From contig CANPWT010000058.1 of the NCBI GenBank assembly GCA_947584775.1, positions 1 through 5,883 on the forward strand: a DNA stretch of 5,883 bases, given 5' to 3'. Of this stretch, positions 1 through 4,530 are shown in pieces (position 1 is the stretch's first letter; every line of letters starts with the position of its first letter). Source of the stretch: an uncultured Clostridia bacterium (GTDB taxonomy: Bacteria; Bacillota; Clostridia; Christensenellales; UBA1242). Below the pieces are notes generated by a model, which saw only the letters and a program-made list of their open reading frames with translations, did no database searches and had not been told where the DNA came from. The position numbers and the translations under genes were made by a program.

Positions 1-39
1 CATGCTGCAACCGTTGGCATTGCCAACGGTTGCAGCATG
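1..39. repeat. Perfect 39-nt inverted repeat at window edge
   Basis: Bases 1-19 are the exact reverse complement of bases 21-39, with a single T at 20 between them. The right arm belongs to the coding sequence of the flavoenzyme gene. The left arm reads in frame but gives residues that do not fit the expected iron-sulfur cysteine cluster. A perfect 19-bp repeat with a one-base centre exactly at a sequence end is typical of a fold-back artefact at a contig edge. A genuine hairpin inside a coding region is the less likely alternative. Confidence 0.9.
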
Positions 40-888
40 GCAGATAGCATACATATGTCGCGCTGCGCACTTAACCCACAAACTATGGACAATGGCAAGT
101 TCAATTTAACCCCCGCCAAAAAGCAAAAACTCATTGTAATAATTGGCGGCGGCATTGGCGGTATGGAAGTAGCGCGCGTGGCAACTTTGCGCGGGCATAA
201 GGCAACAATAATTGAAAAAACAAACCAACTTGGCGGCGTGTTTATACCAGCCAGCGCACCAGATTTTAAATCGGCGGACAAGCGCTTAATAGATTGGTAT
301 CGCAAACAGATTAAAGACTTAAAAATAGAGGTTAAATTCAACACGGAAATAACAGATTTATCCAACATAAAGGCGGATGAAATTGTAATTGCAACGGGCG
401 CAAAACCACGCAAACTAAACATCCCCGGCTTTGAAAATGCAATAGAGGCAACCGACTATTTAAACGGTGCGCAAGTAGGCGAGCGGGTGGTTATAATTGG
501 TGGCGGGCTTTCCGGCTGTGAAATTGCGCTAGATTTATTCAATCATGGCAAAAAACCTATTATTGTGGAAACGCAAAACGATTTAATGGTATCTAAACAA
601 TTAAGTTTGGCAAATTCGTCCTATTTGCGAGATTTTATTAAAACAAATAAAATTCCAACTTACCTAGAAACAAAATGCGTTAAAATAGACAAAAATTCGG
701 TCAGCGTGTTAGGCGCGGATGGCAAAATTAAAAAAATTAAAGCAGATAGCGTAATTTCTGCGGTGGGCTACACACCTAATCCAATTGCAAAAGCGGCTAG
801 CCATGTGCATATTGTTGGCGATGCATTGTCGGTTGGCAATCTGCGCACTGTTATTTGGCGTGCATGGGAAGTTGCAACAAAATTCTAA
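1..888 (+). CDS. C-terminal part of an OYE/2,4-dienoyl-CoA reductase-family NAD(P)/FAD oxidoreductase (5' partial)
   Basis: This is the C-terminal FAD/NAD(P)-binding half of an iron-sulfur flavoenzyme of the 2,4-dienoyl-CoA reductase / 2-enoate reductase / trimethylamine dehydrogenase type. In these enzymes electrons pass from NAD(P)H through FAD and a 4Fe-4S cluster to an FMN barrel that reduces an activated C=C bond. Visible here are a Cys at 31-33 and a Cys in the RCALNP motif (64-66), both typical cluster ligands. There is a first Rossmann motif VIIGGGIGGMEVA near 133-171, a second one VVIIGGGLSGCEIA near 487-528, an ATGAKPR segment between them, and a C-terminal VGDALSVGNLRT...WEVA flavin-site motif. 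The reading frame is open to base 1 and homology starts before the ATG at 37, so that ATG is not the true start. The FMN barrel (roughly the first 350 residues of about 650) lies outside the window. The substrate cannot be told from this half. Confidence 0.85.
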   Translation, partial: HAATVGIANGCSMADSIHMSRCALNPQTMDNGKFNLTPAKKQKLIVIIGGGIGGMEVARVATLRGHKATIIEKTNQLGGVFIPASAPDFKSADKRLIDWYRKQIKDLKIEVKFNTEITDLSNIKADEIVIATGAKPRKLNIPGFENAIEATDYLNGAQVGERVVIIGGGLSGCEIALDLFNHGKKPIIVETQNDLMVSKQLSLANSSYLRDFIKTNKIPTYLETKCVKIDKNSVSVLGADGKIKKIKADSVISAVGYTPNPIAKAASHVHIVGDALSVGNLRTVIWRAWEVATKF

Positions 889-921
889 TTGCTTAAAATT
901 ACATTTAATTGAAAGAAATAA

Positions 922-955
922 TTAATCGCTTAAAAAAAGTTTTAATCGCTTAAAA
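922..955. repeat. 14-bp direct repeat at the end of the glycosylase remnant
   Basis: The 14-mer ttaatcgcttaaaa occurs at 922-935 and again at 942-955, a 20-bp period. The second copy contains the last codons and stop of the minus-strand glycosylase remnant, so the gene's 3' tip has been duplicated just downstream of it. The spacer and flanks are A/T runs able to form a weak hairpin (930-945). No strong intrinsic terminator is seen for either converging gene in this 53-nt gap. Confidence 0.7.
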
Positions 956-1280
956 TTGCCTTTTCCCAAATTGAAAAATTAAATCGCGGGTTAGCCATGC
1001 TTGTGGACGGCAAGCATAAAATTGGCAGCACCGTTTTAACGCTGCTTACAACTAAATTGTAGGCAGTTTTTCCATTGCAAATTATCTTTTTAACCTTAGT
1101 GTTTGGCGGTAAAATAAATGAAATATCGGAAACTGTATGCTCACTTTTTGTTAAATTTGCGTCCATCGAGCCGGTTATATCACTAGAAGAAACAATATCA
1201 TAAAGGGCAATTTTGTGTTTTTTTAAAAATTGCTTTTTACTTTCAATATTGTCATCAATTTTTTCATCAAAAATTTTTTT
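942..1280 (-). pseudogene. DNA-deoxyinosine (hypoxanthine) glycosylase remnant, N-terminus missing
   Basis: The minus-strand frame is open from 1280 to the TAA at 942-944 (112 residues). It matches the C-terminal two thirds of DNA-deoxyinosine glycosylase, a uracil-DNA-glycosylase superfamily enzyme of about 160 residues that removes hypoxanthine from DNA. Recognisable blocks in order are KQFLKKHKIALYDIV (typical FLxxHxIALWDV), SSDITGSMDANL, KKIICNGKTAYNL (typical FxNGKTAYKL), and LPSTSMANPRF, the family's LPSTSPAN DNA-binding loop. The N-terminal block with the G-x-FPS motif and the RNRFW catalytic region is absent. Upstream in frame is TAA (1281-1283) after an A/T run, with no ATG, GTG or TTG before an internal ATG at 1164-1166. 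That ATG would remove a third of what remains. It is therefore a 5'-truncated, probably inactive remnant. The family call is from remembered motifs, not a search. Confidence 0.75.
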
Positions 1281-1565
1281 TTATGAGAGGAACACCTAAG
1301 GTTTTCCCTCATTGCTCCTATTCCTATAAGGATTAATTAGAGAGATTGCTAAAATTTTTTCAATAATACAACATTCCTCTGTCATACCGAGCGAGGACAT
1401 TTGTCCGAGTCGAGTGTATCTCTTCTTAATAAAATACCTCTCGGATGGGTGTGGGTGAAAACTTTGCAGCCTCCCTCATATCAAGAAAATCAAGGTTTAA
1501 CAAATTAAAAATATAATCATAAAATGTTTTAGGCCGAATAAACGGCCAAAAAGTGAGTGGCATAA
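1281..1565. other. Non-coding stretch with dispersed-repeat-like sequence
   Basis: I find no gene in these 285 nt. At 1281-1315 an imperfect hairpin (atgagagg with cctcat) lies beside a nine-T run. Bases 1380-1424 read as gtcataccgagcgagg, then gacatttgtccgagtcgag, then tgtatctcttc. Read on the minus strand this resembles the 'agatac-ctcgactcg...gctcggtatgac' intergenic repeats spread through many bacterial genomes. It contains the small inverted repeat ggaca-tt-tgtcc. The stretch occupies the place where the missing 5' part of the glycosylase gene should be, so an insertion or rearrangement is likely. That it is dispersed elsewhere in this genome cannot be shown from one window. Confidence 0.5.
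1512..1552 (+). promoter_or_regulatory. -10 box and 5' leader hairpin before the lysis-type pair
   Basis: A consensus TATAAT lies at 1512-1517 with no convincing -35 at 16-18 nt upstream, so the promoter is only half supported. About ten bases further on, tttt-a-ggccg (1527-1536) pairs with cggcc-a-aaaa (1543-1552) around the loop aataaa, with one A/A mismatch. If transcription starts near 1524, this hairpin would sit at the very 5' end of the mRNA, 13 nt before the GTG start. It lacks a downstream T run and so is not an intrinsic terminator for the plus strand. It could stabilise the transcript or modulate initiation; that role is inference. Confidence 0.4.
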
Positions 1566-1871
1566 GTGTTATCTATAATAATTAGCAGTGTTGCAAGCAT
1601 CATTTCAGGCATGATTTTGTTCATTATGCAGCACTATATTAAAACAAAACACACAGAAGATAAACAAGACAAAAAAGAGAACCACCAAAAAGATATCCTA
1701 ATTCTTAAAAGCCTAAACGCACTTGGCAAACTTGCCGTTTCTAATTCAAACGTGCTAAAAAATGCGGAAAAGGAAGGAGATGCAAAAAATGCCCTTACCG
1801 AATATAACAAAGTAAATAGCGAAATGATGAATTTTTTAATAGAAAATTCGTCCAACAACAAGGGAGAATAG
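1566..1871 (+). CDS. Small one-helix membrane protein, phage lysis-cassette type
   Basis: This 101-residue protein has an N-terminal hydrophobic segment (about residues 2-25, LSIIISSVASIISGMILFIMQHYI). A highly charged Lys/Glu/Asp stretch (26-45) follows, then a helical region with ILKSLNALGKLAVSNSNVLKN and a tail ending in NFLIEN. This layout matches small proteins found just upstream of the holin in Bacillota prophages, with the charged part in the cytoplasm. That match is from memory and no domain is named. GTG at 1566 is chosen because an in-frame TAA directly precedes it and the next ATG (1611) would cut the membrane segment in two. The upstream gagtgg is a weak ribosome site. The stop is one base before the next gene's ATG, so the pair is an operon with likely coupled translation. 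Confidence 0.7.
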   Translation: MLSIIISSVASIISGMILFIMQHYIKTKHTEDKQDKKENHQKDILILKSLNALGKLAVSNSNVLKNAEKEGDAKNALTEYNKVNSEMMNFLIENSSNNKGE

Positions 1872-1872
1872 C

Positions 1873-2295
1873 ATGGAAATAATTTGCGTTCCATTAATTA
1901 TGGCAATAGTGTATGCTGTGATTGAATTTTATAAAAGCACCATCGCCAAAACTAACGATACCTTATTACGCATTATTCCAATTATTGGCGGCGTTTTAGG
2001 TTTGGTTGCGGGTATTGCGTTCTTTTATTGTTGCCCAAACTTAATTTCTGCAACCAATGTTGGCTCGGCAATAGTTATCGGGCTGGCAAGTGGATTAAGT
2101 GCCACCGGTTGCAATCAAATTTTTAAGCAACTTAAAAAATTTGGAGTAGATGTTAAACAGCCTGAAATAGATGTTCAACCTGAACAAACAAATTCAAATC
2201 AACAAACTGAAAACTTAAATTCAACATCAATTAAAGATGAAGCACAAGCAAATTCAGCAGATACAAATTCAACAGACAATACTTCAAATTTTTAA
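1873..2295 (+). CDS. Phage holin-family protein (holin superfamily V-like)
   Basis: This 140-residue protein begins with a hydrophobic helix (residues 1-20). A second helix, about 36-56 (IIPIIGGVLGLVAGIAFFY), follows a short polar link, and a third Gly/Ala-rich helix lies at about 65-87 (VGSAIVIGLASGLSATGC...). This is the pattern of small phage holins of the Hol44/superfamily V kind, which form holes in the inner membrane and release endolysin. The last about 45 residues are a low-complexity Asn/Gln/Ser/Thr/Asp tail, longer and more polar than usual. A good ribosome site (agggaga, 1861-1867) lies inside the end of the previous gene. No endolysin gene follows: the next element is a terminator. 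It is either a prophage relic or a retained host gene. The holin assignment rests on topology and motif feel. Confidence 0.65.
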   Translation: MEIICVPLIMAIVYAVIEFYKSTIAKTNDTLLRIIPIIGGVLGLVAGIAFFYCCPNLISATNVGSAIVIGLASGLSATGCNQIFKQLKKFGVDVKQPEIDVQPEQTNSNQQTENLNSTSIKDEAQANSADTNSTDNTSNF

Positions 2296-2326
2296 AATCA
2301 ATCGCCTTTTGGCGGTTGGTTTTTTT
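2296..2326 (+). terminator. Rho-independent terminator after the holin gene
   Basis: The eight bases caatcgcc (2299-2306) pair with ggcggttg (2311-2318), including one T-G wobble, around a tttt loop. Seven Ts follow at 2320-2326. It begins immediately after the stop codon of the holin gene and ends the two-gene lysis-type operon. Confidence 0.85.
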
Positions 2327-2366
2327 ATGCTAAGTATTGCAAATTTTAAAATAGCGTCAAAATTGC

Positions 2367-2395
2367 TTGCCTAAAATTTTTTAAAACGCTAAAAT
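2367..2395 (+). promoter_or_regulatory. Predicted sigma-70-type promoter of mscL
   Basis: TTGCCT at 2367-2372 and TAAAAT at 2390-2395 are separated by 17 nt. A perfect TATAAT also overlaps at 2395-2400. Either -10 would give a very short leader before the ribosome site at 2405-2410. The terminator upstream supports independent transcription of mscL. Confidence 0.55.
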
Positions 2396-2414
2396 ATAAT
2401 TGTTAGGAGAAAAT

Positions 2415-3005
2415 ATGAAAAAGTTTTTTAAAGAATTTAAAGAGTTTATTTCTCGCGGCAATGTGTTAGACCTTGCTGTGGGCGTAATTATTGGCGGTGC
2501 GTTTTCCGCAATTATAACCGCGCTAACAAACGGCATTTTAATGCCACTTATCAATGCCTTACTTGCAAAGGGTGGTAACGGGCTTGAAAGCGCATACACA
2601 ATTTTGGTTAGGGCAGAAACGGACGGCGTGTTGGACCTTTCTAAAAGCATATACATAGATTGGGGCGCATTTATAACCGCAATTATCAATTTCTTGCTCA
2701 TCGCTTTGGTGTTGTTTATAATCATAAAAGCCACAATGAGCGCAAAAGGTTTCGTTGCTAAACAAACCAGCAAATGGCCTAATAAAGAGGAACTTAAAAC
2801 CCTTAAAGAAAACGGCGTAAACATTAAAAATAAAAAAGCCCTTTTGGTTGCAACCGCAGAGTTGAGGGACAAAAACAAACCAGCCCCAGCCCCTGCAAAA
2901 CCAACACAGGAAGAATTGTTAACTGAAATTTTAACCGAACTAAAAAAGCAAAATGCACCAGCAAAAGCCACAAAAACACCTGCAAAAACAGTTAAAACCA
3001 AATAA
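2415..3005 (+). CDS. mscL: Large-conductance mechanosensitive channel MscL with extended C-terminus
   Basis: MscL is an inner-membrane pentameric pore that opens under membrane tension to release solutes during osmotic downshock. The 196-residue product starts with the amphipathic helix and the classic FKEFISRGNVLDLAVGVIIGGAF motif (about 8-30). Its pore-lining TM1 (about 17-43) contains the G-x-x-x-G-type glycine/alanine ladder. A periplasmic loop follows, then TM2 (about 83-106, WGAFITAIINFLLIALVLFIIIK). Typical members are about 120-150 residues. Here about 50 extra residues, charged and helical, separate TM2 from the usual C-terminal helix (PTQEELLTEILTELKKQ), and a Lys/Ala/Pro-rich tail follows. 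ATG 2415 is chosen over the in-frame TTG at 2400 because taggaga (2404-2410) gives a properly spaced ribosome site. It is a single gene between its own promoter and terminator. Confidence 0.95.
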   Translation: MKKFFKEFKEFISRGNVLDLAVGVIIGGAFSAIITALTNGILMPLINALLAKGGNGLESAYTILVRAETDGVLDLSKSIYIDWGAFITAIINFLLIALVLFIIIKATMSAKGFVAKQTSKWPNKEELKTLKENGVNIKNKKALLVATAELRDKNKPAPAPAKPTQEELLTEILTELKKQNAPAKATKTPAKTVKTK

Positions 3006-3024
3006 AAGCCGCAAGGCTTTTTTT
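3004..3024 (+). terminator. Rho-independent terminator of mscL
   Basis: The hairpin aaaagcc-gcaa-ggctttt has a GNRA-type tetraloop and runs into a T tract ending at 3024. It overlaps the last two bases of the mscL stop codon. Confidence 0.85.
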
Positions 3025-3048
3025 GTTGCCCTTTTTTAATTTTCATTT

Positions 3049-3091
3049 TTATTTAAATAACCTTTTTAAAAGGTGATTTAAGTAACTTTTT
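3049..3091 (+). repeat. Long AT-rich inverted repeat, possible second terminator
   Basis: Bases 3049-3066 and 3068-3085 form 18-bp arms around a single T, with one A/G mismatch (3059/3075) and one T-G wobble (3052/3082). The core acctttt-t-aaaaggt is perfect. A T-rich run (3087-3091) follows on the plus strand, so it could back up the mscL terminator. The rest of 3092-3215 is A/T-rich with no gene or other structure I can support. Confidence 0.6.
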
Positions 3092-3215
3092 ATATTTTTG
3101 TTTAAGCAATTTTTTTACTTGGTGTTTTTTTGATAGCGGAAGTCATTTTTATTGAATTTAAAATTTTAAAAAAGAAACCTTAGTAAATCTGCTTTGGAAT
3201 TTGTTATAAACTCGC

Positions 3216-3244
3216 TTGCATTAAATTTAAATTTGTGCTAATAT
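3216..3244 (+). promoter_or_regulatory. Predicted promoter of tRNA-Ser
   Basis: TTGCAT at 3216-3221 and TAATAT at 3239-3244 are 17 nt apart, and TG at 3236-3237 makes an extended -10. A shifted TATAAT (3242-3247) overlaps. Transcription would start about 10-12 nt before the mature tRNA 5' end at 3263. Confidence 0.6.
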
Positions 3245-3262
3245 AATTAAGCGTACCATTTT

Positions 3263-3350
3263 GGAGAGTTGTCAGAGTGGTCGAATGTGCCGCTCTCGAA
3301 AAGCGGTAAGGTGAAAGCCTTCGGCGGTTCGAATCCGCCACTCTCCGCCA
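3263..3350 (+). tRNA. tRNA-Ser (anticodon CGA), CCA encoded
   Basis: The acceptor ggagagt (3263-3269) pairs perfectly with actctcc (3340-3346), followed by discriminator G and encoded CCA (3348-3350). The anticodon loop is ctcgaaa, giving CGA, which reads the serine codon UCG. A long variable arm (aagg...cctt, about 3308-3321) marks the class II structure of tRNA-Ser. The T arm ggcgg-ttcgaat-ccgcc (3323-3339) is canonical. Its 3' end is duplicated 179 bp downstream. Confidence 0.97.
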
Positions 3351-3529
3351 GAGCGCAAATTTTATTTGCGCGGTATTCGTGACGGATTGCACACTTTGTG
3401 TGTCCACAATAAATTGTGGCGAACCGCGCGTGTAGTCGGTCGCAAGTAGGCGTTTCAAAGTGAGAGTTTTGCTCCCGACAATTGACGCATCGCTACGCTT
3501 GCTTAATGCGAATCCGCCACTCTCCGCCA
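3330..3529 (+). repeat. 21-bp direct repeat: tRNA-Ser 3' end duplicated (att-like)
   Basis: The final 21 nt of the tRNA, including CCA (3330-3350), recur exactly at 3509-3529, 179 bp further on, with no tRNA body attached to the second copy. A copy of a tRNA 3' end flanking non-coding DNA is the classic footprint of site-specific integration (attL/attR) or of tandem duplication. The enclosed 158 nt hold no ORF that could encode an integrase. Confidence 0.9.
3378..3427 (+). repeat. Repeat module copy A
   Basis: This is a 50-nt module beginning cgtgacggattgcac and ending cgaaccgc. It matches 3655-3702 at 43 of 48 aligned positions plus one 2-nt gap (counted by eye). It contains two small hairpins, cacac-ttt-gtgtg and ccacaat-aa-attgtgg. 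Both copies are followed by gcaagt...cgttt, in copy A after a 14-nt insertion. Confidence 0.85.
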
Positions 3530-3599
3530 ACGTCGCAAACTGCACTTTTGCTAGTTTGCAAAGCGTTGCAAACATAAGCCTAAGTTTGTTTGCTCCTTC

Positions 3600-3629
3600 T
3601 CCCCACAAAACTTGTGAGTTTTGCGGGGA
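3600..3629. repeat. 13-bp inverted repeat hairpin
   Basis: Bases 3600-3612 (tccccacaaaact) pair with 3617-3629 (agttttgcgggga) around tgtg. There is one A/C mismatch on the plus strand, which becomes a G-U wobble if the minus strand is transcribed. No T run follows on either strand, so it is not an ordinary terminator. Confidence 0.8.
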
Positions 3630-3654
3630 CCCCAAAAATACGAAGCGCCATCTC

Positions 3655-3702
3655 CGTGACGGATTGCACTTTGTGCGTCCACAATAAATTACAACGAACC
3701 GC
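3655..3702 (+). repeat. Repeat module copy B
   Basis: This is the second copy of the module at 3378-3427, 277 bp downstream. Its first hairpin is kept as gcac-ttt-gtgc with changed bases, while the second is lost because gtgg has become acaa. It lies in the same order relative to a tRNA tail and a gcaaa/tttgc hairpin as copy A. Confidence 0.85.
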
Positions 3703-3789
3703 AGCAAGTTCGTTTTATTTTTTATGTGGGATTGTTTTGAAAGGTGTGACTATTAAAAAATATTTGTGTAAAATTTTAAAATATTTGGT

Positions 3790-4356
3790 TTAAATTTTTA
3801 AATTAATATTTTGGTTTAAGTTCAGTTTTAAATCTTTTACGTTGTCAATTACTTCATATTTTAAAGCAGAGGAAGGCGTTAGCCCCTCTTCCAAATTTTT
3901 GTTGATTTGGCTTAAAAATCCGTTATAGAAGCCATCAATGTTTACAATTGTTATTTTGTTTGAATGTTCAATCGCTCTTGCAGTTTCATTGCAAAATAAA
4001 AATTCTTCCAGCGTGCCCGTCCCGCCGGGGAACACAATGATGTGATCGCATTTTTTTATTTCGTTCAGCCTTTCCGCCTCATCTTTAGTGATTTTAGCAA
4101 CAAAATTTTTTTCACCAACAAAATCAATCAGCGAAACAGAGTCGTTTTTATAATACTTTTCAGGAATAAAAAATTCCACTTTTTTGTTTACAGCATAAAA
4201 GGATTTCAAAATTTCGCCCATCAGCCCCTCAGTTGAGCCTCCCTGCACAAGCGTAACATCTTGATATTCCCCTAAAATTTCCCCAAGTTGTTTTGCCTGA
4301 ATGTTTATATTTTCATTTTTAGCATATTTCATGCCCGCACAAACAAAGACTCGCAT
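3790..4356 (-). CDS. LOG-family (TIGR00730-like, 'lysine decarboxylase-like') protein
   Basis: This 188-residue Rossmann-fold protein belongs to the family of LOG cytokinin riboside 5'-monophosphate phosphoribohydrolases. They split the N-glycosidic bond of modified or plain nucleoside monophosphates; many bacterial members are still called 'lysine decarboxylase' although they lack that activity. It begins MRVFVCAGMKYAKN, has TLVQGGSTEGLMGEI (about 34-48; the usual form is VYGGG..GLMG), and the signature PGGTGTLEE (about 110-118) preceded by the conserved Arg in AERLNEIKKCD. The VQGGS variant replaces the usual YGGG glycine with Ser, which could alter substrate preference. ATG 4354-4356 has an agga ribosome site 7 nt upstream and its own promoter. 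It is divergent from the GNAT gene. No strong terminator is seen, only an AT-rich hairpin near 3756-3787. The exact substrate is unknown. Confidence 0.85.
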   Translation of the reverse strand: MRVFVCAGMKYAKNENINIQAKQLGEILGEYQDVTLVQGGSTEGLMGEILKSFYAVNKKVEFFIPEKYYKNDSVSLIDFVGEKNFVAKITKDEAERLNEIKKCDHIIVFPGGTGTLEEFLFCNETARAIEHSNKITIVNIDGFYNGFLSQINKNLEEGLTPSSALKYEVIDNVKDLKLNLNQNINLKI

Positions 4357-4377
4357 AATTTTTCCTATTTTTATTTA

Positions 4378-4405
4378 ATTATATCATTTTTTACAAACTT
4401 TTCAA
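4378..4405 (-). promoter_or_regulatory. Predicted promoter of the LOG-family gene
   Basis: On the minus strand TTGAAA (4405-4400) and a perfect TATAAT (4383-4378) are 16 nt apart. The -10 is 21 nt before the ATG, leaving room for a leader with a ribosome site, unlike the divergent gene at 4531. Confidence 0.65.
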
Positions 4406-4495
4406 TAATTTTTATCAACACCTTTACTAAAATCACATAAACATTTTTTGACTTGAAAATCCCAAAAACGAACATCTCAGTTTTGTTATTTTTTA

Positions 4496-4524
4496 TTGCG
4501 TATTTTTTAATTTTGTGGTAAAAT
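4496..4524 (+). promoter_or_regulatory. Predicted promoter of the frameshifted GNAT gene, leaderless
   Basis: TTGCGT (4496-4501), a 17-nt spacer ending in TGG (extended -10), and TAAAAT (4519-4524). Only 6 nt separate the -10 from the ATG at 4531 and there is no Shine-Dalgarno. The mRNA would therefore begin at or next to the start codon. Confidence 0.65.
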
Positions 4525-4530
4525 AATTGT

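Larger units (their letters stand above)
3351..3715. other. G+C-rich non-coding island downstream of tRNA-Ser
   Basis: This stretch stands out in base composition: 66 of 120 bases are G or C in 3421-3540, against 25 of 120 in 3061-3180. I find no credible gene on either strand. It is packed with inverted repeats: gcgcaaat-ttt-atttgcgc (3353-3371) two bases after the tRNA CCA, cacac-ttt-gtgtg (3390-3402), ccacaat-aa-attgtgg (3404-3419), gcaaact...agtttgc (3535-3559), and a 13-bp hairpin (3600-3629). Bases 3368-3374 also pair with 3423-3429, enclosing two of the small hairpins in a cloverleaf-like fold. It may be a relic of a small tRNA-targeting element, a repeat family, or a structured RNA co-transcribed with the tRNA. 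No known RNA family is recognised. The remaining 3716-3789 is plain A/T-rich spacer. Confidence 0.6.

Noticed and set aside
1527..1552. Hairpin read as a terminator for an upstream plus-strand transcript
   Set aside because: It is followed by A residues, not Ts, and lies just downstream of a -10 box; a leader hairpin fits better.
1634..1894. An 86-codon minus-strand frame opposite the lysis-type pair
   Set aside because: It lies antisense to two coupled genes that have better starts and coherent membrane topology; low-complexity Phe/Ser composition.
2381..3046. A 221-codon minus-strand open frame opposite mscL
   Set aside because: It is the antisense shadow of an unmistakable mscL and spans both its promoter and terminator.
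3351..3529. A functional integrative element with its own integrase between the two tRNA tails
   Set aside because: The enclosed 158 nt are far too short and contain no coding frame with recombinase motifs; at most it is a relic or a non-autonomous unit.
3204..3707. A 167-codon minus-strand open frame covering the tRNA and the G+C-rich island
   Set aside because: It runs antisense through tRNA-Ser (giving the well-known spurious ADSNRRRL-type peptide) and the repeat modules, has no recognisable domain and no ribosome site; it is open because the region is G+C-rich.
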